In this document: one piece after another, positions 8,416 through 16,181 of the stretch
Numbering within the stretch: the stretch's first letter is position 1
Layout of the letters: each line of letters opens with the position of its first letter
From: JBBIQS01 sp037442205
GTDB taxonomy: Bacteria > Myxococcota > Myxococcia > Myxococcales > UBA5297
Reading direction: 5' to 3'
DNA length: 42,855 bases
NCBI GenBank assembly: GCA_037442205.1
Contig: JBBIQS010000070.1
Location: 1-42,855 of the forward strand
Notes under the pieces: generated by a model
What the model was told of the DNA's origin: nothing
The model's database searches: none
Seen by the model: the letters and a program-made list of their open reading frames with translations, nothing else
Translations under genes and position numbers: made by a program

Positions 8416-8571
8416 CCCGATTTCTTGCCGGGTCGCCGGCCGCGTGTAGAGTGATTCGAGGCGCGTCCAATCGTCGGGGCGCCGACCGCAAGGGGGCCAC
8501 GATGGCCGAGGGCAAAGGGCTCAGAAGGAGGCGCGCTGGCCCGGCCGGCCGTGCTTCCGGCAAGAGCGCCC
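8416..8571 (+). repeat. Right copy of direct repeat flanking Rhs island
   Basis: This is the partner of 83-239. It spans the upstream region and first ~23 codons of the intact zinc-ribbon gene. The intact gene continues past 8571 without a break, so this is the functional gene start and the left copy is the fragment. The arrangement resembles the repair of a target gene after insertion of an element that carries or copies the gene's 5' end. Confidence 0.9.
8425..8452 (+). promoter_or_regulatory. Possible sigma70-type promoter within the repeat
   Basis: TTGCCG (8425-8430) and TAGAGT (8447-8452) are separated by 16 bp. Each matches the consensus at four of six positions. The pair is kept unchanged in the left repeat copy at about 92-119. 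It lies 50 bp before the zinc-ribbon gene start. Low-confidence pattern match. Confidence 0.3.
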
Positions 8572-8804
8572 GGGCCGCCCTCGGCGAGCTGGAGCAGCGC
8601 GTCGCCCGCCTCGAGGGGATGCTCGGCAACATGCTCCCTTCCAAGAACAAGCCGGCCCAGAACAAGCCCGCCCCTCGGCGCGGCCCGCGCTGCCCGGGGT
8701 GCCGGCTGGCGGTGGCCTCCATCGGCCGCGGCCGCTGCGAGCACTGCGGCTTCGACTTCGACGCCCTGGCCGAGCTCAAGCGCCCGCGCCGGCGCAGCAG
8801 CTAA
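8502..8804 (+). CDS. Small zinc-ribbon protein
   Basis: The 100-residue protein starts at ATG 8502 behind AAGGGGG. Its N-terminus is basic (KGLRRRRAG). A short helical/coiled stretch follows (residues ~26-45, ALGELEQRVARLEGM), then a Lys/Pro linker, and a C-terminal zinc ribbon with C64-x2-C67 and C79-x2-C82 (CPGC ... CEHCGFDFDAL). No enzyme motif is present. The basic N-terminus plus ribbon suggests nucleic-acid or protein binding, but the role is unknown. A truncated copy of its 5' end lies at 170. It is about 100 bp ahead of the pseudokinase gene and may be co-transcribed with it. Confidence 0.8.
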   Translation: MAEGKGLRRRRAGPAGRASGKSARAALGELEQRVARLEGMLGNMLPSKNKPAQNKPAPRRGPRCPGCRLAVASIGRGRCEHCGFDFDALAELKRPRRRSS

Positions 8805-8910
8805 TGGGCCGGTCAGCCCGAGCGCAGTCGAGGGCGAGTGGGGATGGGCACCCGCCCGCGGCCGATCGCCGCTCGACCGGCTGACACAGTTCGGCTAAAG
8901 ACTGGGTTCG

Positions 8911-10629
8911 ATGGGACGCCGCTACCAACTGCTGGCTCGCAAAGAGGAGAGCGCCCTCGCCGAGCTGTTCCACGCCCGCGCCGACGGCTCGGCCGAGGTG
9001 GCGATCAAGCTTTTCCGCTCGCAGTTCAGCGATCAGGCCTACGCCCAGGCGCTGGCCGACGCCGGGGCTCACACCCGCGCGCTCGGGCACCCCGGGGCGC
9101 TGGGCTTCGACGAGGTGGGCATCGTCGCCGGCCGGCTGGCGGCGGTGCGGCCCTACGTCGACGGCTACACCTTGGGCGAGGTGCTGCAGCGGCTGTCGAC
9201 CAAGGAAGTGGTGCTCACCCCGGCGGTGGCGCTCTACCTGGTCGGCGAAGCGGCGCAGGTGCTGGCCGCGGCGCACGCCCGGGAGCTGGTCCACGGGGCG
9301 CTGACCCCGGGCAACATCCTGCTGGGCAAGGACGGCCGGGTCCGGCTGGTGGACTTCGGGGCGCTGCAGGCGATGCAGGCCTCGCCCGCGCTGGCCGAGC
9401 TGGCGCGCAAGGGGCGCGGAGGCTACCGGGCTCCCGAGCAGAAGGGCGAGCAAGCCGAGCCGGCGGCCGACGTCTACAGCCTGGGGGCGGTGGCCTACGA
9501 GCTGCTCACCCTGCGCGCGGTGGCCGACTTCCGCGATGGCGGGCTGTCCACCAAGCGCGACGCGCTGACGCCGCCCTCGCGGCTGGACCGGCGGATCAAC
9601 CAGCGCATCGACCCGATGATCCTGAGGTCGCTGGATCTCGCGGCCACGCGCCGCTTCAAGTCGGGCGCCGAGCTGCTCGAGGCGCTGCGGGCGACGATGG
9701 GCCAGCTCGGCTGGTCGGCGGGCGCCACGGAAGCCGCCCGCTTCGCCGCCGAGCTCTTCCCGTCGGAGGTGGTGGTCCGCGGAGACTCGAGCGCGCTGCC
9801 GCTGGCCGGTCCGTTCGAGCTCAACAAGGTCGAATCCTCGCTCACCGCCGCTGGCTTCAAGCTGCCCGAGCAGCGCACCTCCTTCAGCGCCCCGGCGCAG
9901 GCCGCGAAGGAGGTGGCCGCCGAGCCGGAGCCCCCGGCGCCCGCGCCGCCGCCGGCCGCGGCACCGCAGGCGACCGAGGAGTGGGTTGCCCCGCCCGGCA
10001 AGATGGACTCCGGGCCGCGGCTGCGCACCAAGCAGGCTCGGCAGCGGCCGGAGCCAGAGCCCGAGCAGCCGCCGAAAGCCGAGCAGATCGCCCCGATCTC
10101 GGCGGCGCGCTTCCAGGCCCAGGCGGACGACGGAGATCCGTTCCGCGCCCGAGTCAGCGCCAAGACCCTGGTCGACTGGCATCCGCCGCCGATGGAGCCG
10201 CCCAAGCCCAAATCGCGGGTGGCCGGGTTCCGCTGGAGCGGCTGGCTGATCGCGATCGCGGCCGCCGCACTGGCCGCCTGGCTGGTGTACTACGCCGCGG
10301 GGCGCAAGCTCGGGGTGCTGCGCGAGGCGCCGGAGCACGTCCACAGAACCAAGGTCGAGGCGGAGCCGGCGCGCCAGGCCCCGGCGGAAGAGCGGGGCGA
10401 ATCGAAGCTGATGGGCTCGCTCACTCTCCAGACCGACCACCGGGCGAAGGTGATCATCGACGGCAAGGACACCGGGCTCAGCACGCCGCTGGTCCGCCAT
10501 CCGCTGGCCGCCGGCAGCCACGAGGTGCGGCTGGTCGATGGCGACCGCTCGCGCGAGCTCAAGCTGACCATCCGCGCCGGCGAGGAGCTGCATCGCAGCG
10601 AGACGCTGTCGCGAAAGCCGGGCAAGTGA
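8911..10629 (+). CDS. Membrane-bound Ser/Thr pseudokinase with PEGA domain
   Basis: The 572-residue protein has an N-terminal Hanks-type kinase fold (residues ~5-270), a Pro-rich linker, one transmembrane helix (~446-468, GWLIAIAAAALAAWLVYYAAG) and a C-terminal PEGA-like domain (KVIIDGKDTGLSTPL) expected outside the inner membrane. VAIK keeps the ATP lysine (K33) and DFG is kept (D148). However, the Gly-rich loop is absent and the HRD motif reads H128-G-A, so the catalytic Asp is lost. It is therefore probably a pseudokinase that binds nucleotide or partners. ATG 8911 is chosen because an in-frame TAA precedes it; its Shine-Dalgarno is poor. It ends 6 bp before the response regulator, suggesting a shared pathway. 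Confidence 0.88.
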   Translation: MGRRYQLLARKEESALAELFHARADGSAEVAIKLFRSQFSDQAYAQALADAGAHTRALGHPGALGFDEVGIVAGRLAAVRPYVDGYTLGEVLQRLSTKEVVLTPAVALYLVGEAAQVLAAAHARELVHGALTPGNILLGKDGRVRLVDFGALQAMQASPALAELARKGRGGYRAPEQKGEQAEPAADVYSLGAVAYELLTLRAVADFRDGGLSTKRDALTPPSRLDRRINQRIDPMILRSLDLAATRRFKSGAELLEALRATMGQLGWSAGATEAARFAAELFPSEVVVRGDSSALPLAGPFELNKVESSLTAAGFKLPEQRTSFSAPAQAAKEVAAEPEPPAPAPPPAAAPQATEEWVAPPGKMDSGPRLRTKQARQRPEPEPEQPPKAEQIAPISAARFQAQADDGDPFRARVSAKTLVDWHPPPMEPPKPKSRVAGFRWSGWLIAIAAAALAAWLVYYAAGRKLGVLREAPEHVHRTKVEAEPARQAPAEERGESKLMGSLTLQTDHRAKVIIDGKDTGLSTPLVRHPLAAGSHEVRLVDGDRSRELKLTIRAGEELHRSETLSRKPGK

Positions 10630-10635
10630 GGCGCC

Positions 10636-11313
10636 ATGACTGACGAGCGTCCCCTCGAGCAGCCGGTGCGGGTGGTGGTGGTCGAGGACCAGCTGCCGCT
10701 GCTGCGCAACCTGCTCAAGCTGCTCGCCAGCCATCCTTCGGAAGTCGCGGTGGTGGGCTCGGCCATGGACGGGGAGAGCGGGCTGGCGGAGTGCAAGAAG
10801 CTGCTGCCCGAGCTGCTGCTGCTCGACCTGGAACTGCCGGGGATCGACGGCATCGAAGTCACCCGCCGCCTCAAGCGCGACCTGCCGCAGATCGACGTGC
10901 TGGTGCTCACCAGCTTCGACGACGAGGCCAAGGTCTACGAGGCGATCCAGGCCGGGGCCTCGGGCTACCTGGTCAAGCGGGTGGGCATCGACAAGATCCT
11001 CTCCGGCATCCGCGAGGTCAGGGCAGGCGGCACGGTGCTCGAGCCGGTCATCGCCAAGCGCTTCTGGAACTACTTCCAGTCGATCCAGGCCCGGCCGGCC
11101 CAGCCTCAGGATCCCTTCGGGCTGAGCCCAACCGAGCTCGACATCCTGCGCTTCGTGGCCAAGGGGCTCTCCAACGCCGAGGTGGGCCAGGTGATGAGCC
11201 TGGAGCGGCGCACGGTGCGCACCCACCTCGGGCACATCTACAAGAAGATGGGCGTCAACACCCACGTCGAGGCGGTCACCAAGGCGATGCGGGCCGGGCT
11301 GATCGAGGTCTAG
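10636..11313 (+). CDS. NarL/LuxR-type response regulator
   Basis: This 225-residue protein has a receiver domain (residues ~11-130) with acidic residues E17/D18, the phosphoacceptor D64 in LLLLDLELPG, a switch Thr in LVLTSFDD and Lys in GYLVK. A LuxR-type HTH follows at ~153-215 (LSPTELDILRFVAKGLSNAE, TVRTHLGHIYKKM). It should bind DNA on phosphorylation. No histidine kinase is adjacent. The gene sits between the pseudokinase and three hydrolases, with 6 bp and 0 bp gaps, so it is probably in one operon and may regulate it. Confidence 0.92.
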   Translation: MTDERPLEQPVRVVVVEDQLPLLRNLLKLLASHPSEVAVVGSAMDGESGLAECKKLLPELLLLDLELPGIDGIEVTRRLKRDLPQIDVLVLTSFDDEAKVYEAIQAGASGYLVKRVGIDKILSGIREVRAGGTVLEPVIAKRFWNYFQSIQARPAQPQDPFGLSPTELDILRFVAKGLSNAEVGQVMSLERRTVRTHLGHIYKKMGVNTHVEAVTKAMRAGLIEV

Positions 11314-12345
11314 GTGCGTTCTTCCGACAGGCGGCTGCATTTCGCGAGTTGGATGTGCCTGGCGCTGGCGCTGCTGGCGCCGCTCGCGGCGCTGGGCGAG
11401 AGCTACCGGGCCTACCGGGCGGTGCTGCCGACTGCCGACGGGACGCGGATCGCGCTCTATCGCTACCTGCCGGCCAGCGGCGAGCCGCCGACCCGGACCG
11501 TGCTGCTGCTGCCCGACGTCGGCATGACCCATCACCTCTTTGACTACGACGGGCGCGGGCTCGCTCCCTTCCTGGCGCGGCGCGGAGTGGAGGTCTTCGC
11601 GGTGGAGTGGCGCGGGGCCGGCCGCTCCGAGGTCCCCCTCGGCGGCTACCAGCTCGAGGAGCTGCTGGAGAACGACGCCGAGGCGGCGCTGGCCAAGGCG
11701 CTGACCGGGCGCGGCCGGGTGATGGTGGTCGGCGTCGGGCTGGGCGGCACCGTGGGCCTGGCGCTGGCCGGGCGCCACCCGAGCCAGATCGCCGGGCTGG
11801 TGGCGATGCAGACCCCGGCGGTGTTCGACGTCCCCAACGAGCCCCTCGGTCGGCTGATCGATTCCGTCGAGAGCGCCCCGCCCTGGATCCCGCTGCCAAA
11901 GTGGTCACAGCAGCTGCTGTTCGGGCGGCGCAGCTGGTTCGAGGTGATGCTCGCCGGCGATGACTCGCTGGCCCGCGACTTCGTGGCGCGGATGGGGCCG
12001 CACCTCGTCGCGCCGATCCCCAAGCGCTTCGGACGGCAGCTGGTCGGCTTCGCCCGCGACGGCGCGGTGACGGTCGGCGGGAAGCGGGCGGCTGAGCTCG
12101 CCAAGTGCTGGCCGGGCCCGACGCTGCTGGTGGTGGCGCCCCGCGACAACTGGATCCACCCCGAGTTCGCCTGGCCGCTGCGCGACCTGTTGCCCAAGGA
12201 GCGCACCAAGCTGCTGGTGCTCAACCGGCTGGAGGGCGCCCACTTCGACTACGGCCACGTGGGGATGCTCCTCGGCTCGCGGGCCCAGGACGACGTGTTC
12301 GACCCGGTGCTGCGCTTCATCTGGTCCAAGGGCGCCGACAAGTGA
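11314..12345 (+). CDS. Exported alpha/beta-hydrolase fold protein lacking the nucleophile serine
   Basis: The 343-residue protein starts at GTG 11314 directly after the preceding stop. It has a Sec-type signal (hydrophobic core MCLALALLAPLAAL) and an alpha/beta-hydrolase fold: DGTRIALYRY, then LLLPDVGMTHHLFDYDGRG, then the nucleophile elbow region. The elbow reads GVGLGG where paralogues downstream have GHSMGG, so the usual Ser is Leu. A C-terminal His region (FDYGHVG) remains. It is thus probably inactive as a serine hydrolase, or acts as a binding or regulatory subunit. It is the first of three tandem paralogues and ends in a GTGA overlap with the next. Confidence 0.85.
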   Translation: MRSSDRRLHFASWMCLALALLAPLAALGESYRAYRAVLPTADGTRIALYRYLPASGEPPTRTVLLLPDVGMTHHLFDYDGRGLAPFLARRGVEVFAVEWRGAGRSEVPLGGYQLEELLENDAEAALAKALTGRGRVMVVGVGLGGTVGLALAGRHPSQIAGLVAMQTPAVFDVPNEPLGRLIDSVESAPPWIPLPKWSQQLLFGRRSWFEVMLAGDDSLARDFVARMGPHLVAPIPKRFGRQLVGFARDGAVTVGGKRAAELAKCWPGPTLLVVAPRDNWIHPEFAWPLRDLLPKERTKLLVLNRLEGAHFDYGHVGMLLGSRAQDDVFDPVLRFIWSKGADK

Positions 12346-13436
12346 GGGCGCTGGCGCTCATCGCCGCGCTCTCGCTGAGCGGCTGCCCGACGCTGATGCG
12401 CATGCCGCTGACGCTCGAGCCGCTCCCACGCGCCGCCGAGGGGATGCGCATCCGGACCGCCGACGGCTGGGAGCTGGTGCTGATCCGCTACCGGGCGGCC
12501 GGGCCGGGGCGCGGGGTTCCGGTGCTGCTGGTGGCGGGGATCGGCGCCAACGGCCGGTGCATGGACCTGGACGGCGCCCACAGCCTGGCGCGCTGGTTCA
12601 GCGAGCAGGGGCGCGAGTCCTTCGTGCTCAACCTGCGAGGCACCGGTCACTCCGACGCCCCCGACCCCCGCCGCGGCCGGCCCTACGCCGGCGAGACCAT
12701 GGACTCCTTCGCCAGCCAGGACCTGCCGGCGGCGATGGCCGCCATCCGCGAGGCCACCGGCGCGGCCAAGGTGGACTACGTCGGCCACAGCATGGGCGGG
12801 CTGGTCGGCTACATCTACCTGGCGCGGGGAGGGCAGGGCATCAACGCCGCCATCACCCTGGGCTCGCCCGCCCGGCTGAACTGGGGCGGCCAGTTCGAGA
12901 CCTTCGTCAAGCTGGCGGCCCCGACCATCAGCCCGCTGCGCAAGCTGCCGATGGCCTCGATCGCCGAGCTCTCCTACCTCACCTACTGGCAGATCAACCC
13001 GCCGCTCGATCTGGTGCTCTACAACCCCGAGAACCTGCGGCCGGAGACCTTCGACAAGCTGATGGCCATCGGCACCGCCAACATCTACGGCTCGGTGGTG
13101 CGCCAGTTCTCGAGCTGGGTCTGGCGGGGCCGGATGCTGTCGGTCGACGGGGAGATCGACTATTTGGAGCGACTGCGCACCCGCCCGATGCCGCCGGTGC
13201 TGGTGGTGGCCGGCAAGATCGACCGGCTGGCGCCGGCGCAGGCGGTGCGCGCCGCCTTCGACGCCCTGAGCGGCCCCAAGGACTTCCTGATCGCCGGCGA
13301 GGAGAACGGCTTCGAGGCCGACTACGGGCACCTCGACCTGGTGATCGGCGAGCGGGCGGCGGTCGAGCTCTGGCCGCGGCTGCTGCGCTTCCTCGACACC
13401 CACGCCCCGGGGCGCGCCAGGGAGGGCTCGAGATGA
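12342..13436 (+). CDS. Alpha/beta-hydrolase lipoprotein (lipase/esterase-like)
   Basis: The 364-residue protein starts at GTG 12342, overlapping the previous stop as GTGA. The SPase II signal is very short (MRALALIAALSLSGC). The catalytic set looks complete: the nucleophile elbow GHSMGG, an Asp region VAGKIDRLAP and a His in ADYGHLDLV. The oxyanion region is VAGIGANGRCMD. The layout resembles lipase-like and PHA synthase-related hydrolases; the substrate is unknown. A membrane-anchored esterase or lipase facing the periplasm is the best reading. It overlaps the next gene by ATGA. Confidence 0.88.
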   Translation: MRALALIAALSLSGCPTLMRMPLTLEPLPRAAEGMRIRTADGWELVLIRYRAAGPGRGVPVLLVAGIGANGRCMDLDGAHSLARWFSEQGRESFVLNLRGTGHSDAPDPRRGRPYAGETMDSFASQDLPAAMAAIREATGAAKVDYVGHSMGGLVGYIYLARGGQGINAAITLGSPARLNWGGQFETFVKLAAPTISPLRKLPMASIAELSYLTYWQINPPLDLVLYNPENLRPETFDKLMAIGTANIYGSVVRQFSSWVWRGRMLSVDGEIDYLERLRTRPMPPVLVVAGKIDRLAPAQAVRAAFDALSGPKDFLIAGEENGFEADYGHLDLVIGERAAVELWPRLLRFLDTHAPGRAREGSR

Positions 13437-14569
13437 TCGGCGCGCTCCCGCTTCTCTCACGGCTCCTGTTGGCGACTCTGGCTGCCACTTTGCTCGGCGG
13501 CTGCCTGATGGCCCGGCTCTACCGCGAGCCGCTGGGCGAGGACTCGCAGATCCTGGAGCTGACCACCGACGACGGCTGGCGGCTGGCGCTGGTCCGCTAT
13601 GCGCCGCAACTGCCGGCGCGCGGGGCCCCGGTGCTGTTCGTCCCCGGCGTGATCAACAACGGCCGGGCGGCGGACATCGATCGCGAGCACAGCCTGGCGC
13701 GCTTCTTCGCCGCCCAGGGGCGGGACACCTACGTCCTCTACCTGCGCGGAACCTCGCTCTCCGACAAGCCCGACTCCCGCGCCGGCCGGGGCGCGGTCTA
13801 CAACATCGACACGCTGGTGAGCCGGGACGTCGCCGCGGCGGTGCGCAGGGTCCGCGAGCACACCGGCGCCGAGGCCGTGGACCTGGTGGGCCACAGCATG
13901 GGCGGGCACCTCATCTACATCTACCTGGCGCTGGGCGGGCAGGGGGTCAACGCGGCGGCGGTCCTCGGCGCCCAGGGGCGCTTCCTGACCGGCGGGCGAA
14001 CCGAGGCGGCGCTGGTGCGCTTCTTCGTCGGCATGGCATCGATGGGCGAGACGGTGCCCGCACCGGCGATCATGGACGCCCTCTTCCCGATCCACGGGAC
14101 CTTCGAGGGGCCGCTGGAGAAGATGGGGCGCAGCACGCGCAACGTCACCAGCACCACCTGGCGGAAGTTCATGGCCAACGCCGTCGCCGAGACCAGCGGC
14201 CAGGTCTTCGCCCAGCTCGAGAAATGGGCGCAGCGCGACCGGATGTGCAGCTTCGACGGGAGCATCGACTACACCGCGCTGCTGGCGACGGTGCGGGTTC
14301 CGGTGCTGGTGATCGCCGGGAAGATCGACGCCATGGCCCCGGCCACCCAGGTCCGCGCCGGCTACGAGATGCTGGGCGGCCCCAAGCGCTTCCTGGTGGC
14401 CGGCGAGGAGAACGGCTTCGCCAGCGACTACGGCCACGGCGACCTGGTGATGGCCGACCGGGCGGCGGTGGAGCTATGGCCGCGGATCGAGAGCTTCTTC
14501 GGCGAGCATGACGCGGCGCGCCGGCCCGACGAGTCCGGTACTGCCCAGCGTACGGTTCGTGATAGATAG
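13433..14569 (+). CDS. Alpha/beta-hydrolase lipoprotein, third tandem paralogue
   Basis: The 378-residue protein starts at ATG 13433, overlapping the previous stop as ATGA. A signal peptide with lipobox LGGC (SRLLLATLAATLLGGC) makes it a lipoprotein. Motifs match the second paralogue almost step by step: VPGVINNGRAADID, LRGTSLSDKPDSR, GHSMGG, AGKIDAMAP and SDYGHGDLV, giving a full Ser-Asp-His set. The tandem arrangement with stop/start overlaps indicates coupled translation and related substrates. No specificity can be read from the sequence. Confidence 0.88.
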   Translation: MIGALPLLSRLLLATLAATLLGGCLMARLYREPLGEDSQILELTTDDGWRLALVRYAPQLPARGAPVLFVPGVINNGRAADIDREHSLARFFAAQGRDTYVLYLRGTSLSDKPDSRAGRGAVYNIDTLVSRDVAAAVRRVREHTGAEAVDLVGHSMGGHLIYIYLALGGQGVNAAAVLGAQGRFLTGGRTEAALVRFFVGMASMGETVPAPAIMDALFPIHGTFEGPLEKMGRSTRNVTSTTWRKFMANAVAETSGQVFAQLEKWAQRDRMCSFDGSIDYTALLATVRVPVLVIAGKIDAMAPATQVRAGYEMLGGPKRFLVAGEENGFASDYGHGDLVMADRAAVELWPRIESFFGEHDAARRPDESGTAQRTVRDR

Positions 14570-14614
14570 TCCGCGGCGCGCGACGACTGCCCCGGCGCGG
14601 CCCTTGGACTCCCA

Positions 14615-16174
14615 ATGAGCGACGCCTGTCAGGCCTGCGGCACGCGCCACGGCGAAGCCGGCTGCCCAGCCGAGAGCACCACCAACGTGCGCGGCCAGTC
14701 GCGCACGATGCCCTCGTTCCCGCCCGAGGTGGCGGCTCCCTCGGCGCCCGACCTGGTCGGCCAGATGGTGGGCGAATACCGGGTGACCAAACTCATCGGC
14801 GAAGGCGGAATGGGGACGGTGTGGCAGGGGGTCCACCCGCTGATCGAGAAGTTCGCCGCGCTCAAGGTGCTCAAGCCGGCCTTCTCCCACGACCCGGACT
14901 CGATGCAGCGCTTCCTGGCCGAGGCCAAGGCCGCTAACCGCATCGGCCACCCGAACATCGTCGACATCTTCTCCTTCGGCAGCCTGCCCGACGGCTCGCA
15001 GTACTTCGCGATGGAGTTCCTGGTCGGGCGCAGCCTGGCCGCCTTCCTCGAGCAGCGCAAGCCGCCCAGCTACGCCGAGGTACGGCTGATCCTGTCGCAG
15101 GTGCTCGACGGGCTGGAGGCGGCGCACGCCGGCGGGATCGTCCACCGCGACCTCAAGCCGGACAACATCTACCTGTGCGACCTGCCCAACGGCGGCTTCA
15201 AGGTGAAGCTGCTCGACTTCGGGGTGGCCAAGTTTCTCGACGGCGCCTCGACGGTGCGCACCACCCAGACCGGCACGCCGATCGGCACGCCGCTCTACAT
15301 GTCGCCGGAGCACTGCCGCGGCCGGGGCCTCGACCGGCAGTCGGACCTCTATTCGCTGGGGTGCATCCTCTTCGAGATGCTGGTGGGCCGGCCGCCGTTC
15401 GACGCGCCCTCGCCGTACGAGGTCATCAGCCTGCACCTGACCGCCCCGGTCCCGCGCCCGGGCAACCTCTGCGAGATGCCCGAGGACCTCGAGGAGGTCA
15501 TCCTCCGCTTGCTGGAGAAGGAGAAGGAGAAGCGGATCGGATCGGTGGCCCAGCTGCGCGAGGTGCTGCTGCCGATCCTCGATCGGCTGGCGGGCTCGGA
15601 GCCGGTGAGACAAGCGCATTCGCTTCCGCCGCGGCCGGCCATTCCCCTGGAGCAGGTGGCGGCGACCAGGCTGTCGCAGCGCGGCCGGCGCCGCTCGCCG
15701 ATGTTGATCCTCGGCGGGGCCACCTTCGCCCTGGGATTGGCGGGCGCGATCCTGCTCTTCGGACGCAGCCGCGATCCCCAGCTCCCGGCTCCGGTCGCTC
15801 CGGCGCCGGCACCGGTCGTCGCGGTCGATCCCAAGCCCGCCCCAGCGCCCGAAGCTGCGCCGCCAGCTCCCGCGCCGCCGAAGGAGGCCCAGGCGCAGCA
15901 GGTCCAGATCCAGCTCTTGGTCAGCCCTCCGGTGACTCGCTTTGAGCTGACCGTCGACGGCAAGCCGCACAGGGAGCTCGAGCTCCAGGTTCCCAGGAGC
16001 TCGGCCAAGAAGGTCCGCATCCGCCTGACCTCACCGGGCTTCTTGCCGTTCGAGGTCGAGGCGATGCCGAAGTCCGATCTGACGCTGACCGTGCAGCTGA
16101 CGCGCGCGGCGGCGCCAGCCCCGGCCCCGGCGCCGAAGGCCGATTCGCGGATGAAGAAGTTCGGAGACCTCTGA
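14615..16174 (+). CDS. Hanks-type Ser/Thr protein kinase with N-terminal Cys motif and C-terminal PEGA-like domain
   Basis: The 519-residue protein starts with a Cys-rich tip (CQACGTRHGEAGC) common in myxobacterial kinases. The kinase domain spans ~54-325, with an intact Gly loop (IGEGGMGTVW), K84 in ALKVLK, H177-R-D179 in VHRDLKPDN, D201-FG and a Thr-rich activation segment (TVRTTQTGTPIGTP). It should be active. One TM helix follows (~363-380, MLILGGATFALGLAGAILLF), then a Pro/Ala-rich linker and a PEGA-like beta domain (FELTVDGKPHRELELQVP). It lies 45 bp after the hydrolases and 7 bp before the TPR/PEGA gene. It may act with the pseudokinase encoded upstream. Confidence 0.93.
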   Translation: MSDACQACGTRHGEAGCPAESTTNVRGQSRTMPSFPPEVAAPSAPDLVGQMVGEYRVTKLIGEGGMGTVWQGVHPLIEKFAALKVLKPAFSHDPDSMQRFLAEAKAANRIGHPNIVDIFSFGSLPDGSQYFAMEFLVGRSLAAFLEQRKPPSYAEVRLILSQVLDGLEAAHAGGIVHRDLKPDNIYLCDLPNGGFKVKLLDFGVAKFLDGASTVRTTQTGTPIGTPLYMSPEHCRGRGLDRQSDLYSLGCILFEMLVGRPPFDAPSPYEVISLHLTAPVPRPGNLCEMPEDLEEVILRLLEKEKEKRIGSVAQLREVLLPILDRLAGSEPVRQAHSLPPRPAIPLEQVAATRLSQRGRRRSPMLILGGATFALGLAGAILLFGRSRDPQLPAPVAPAPAPVVAVDPKPAPAPEAAPPAPAPPKEAQAQQVQIQLLVSPPVTRFELTVDGKPHRELELQVPRSSAKKVRIRLTSPGFLPFEVEAMPKSDLTLTVQLTRAAAPAPAPAPKADSRMKKFGDL

Positions 16175-16181
16175 GGAGTCC

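Noticed and set aside
8838..10643. Long alternative frame overlapping the pseudokinase gene
   Set aside because: It is low-complexity Arg/Gly/Ala text, a frame shadow common at high GC; the pseudokinase frame has clear domains.
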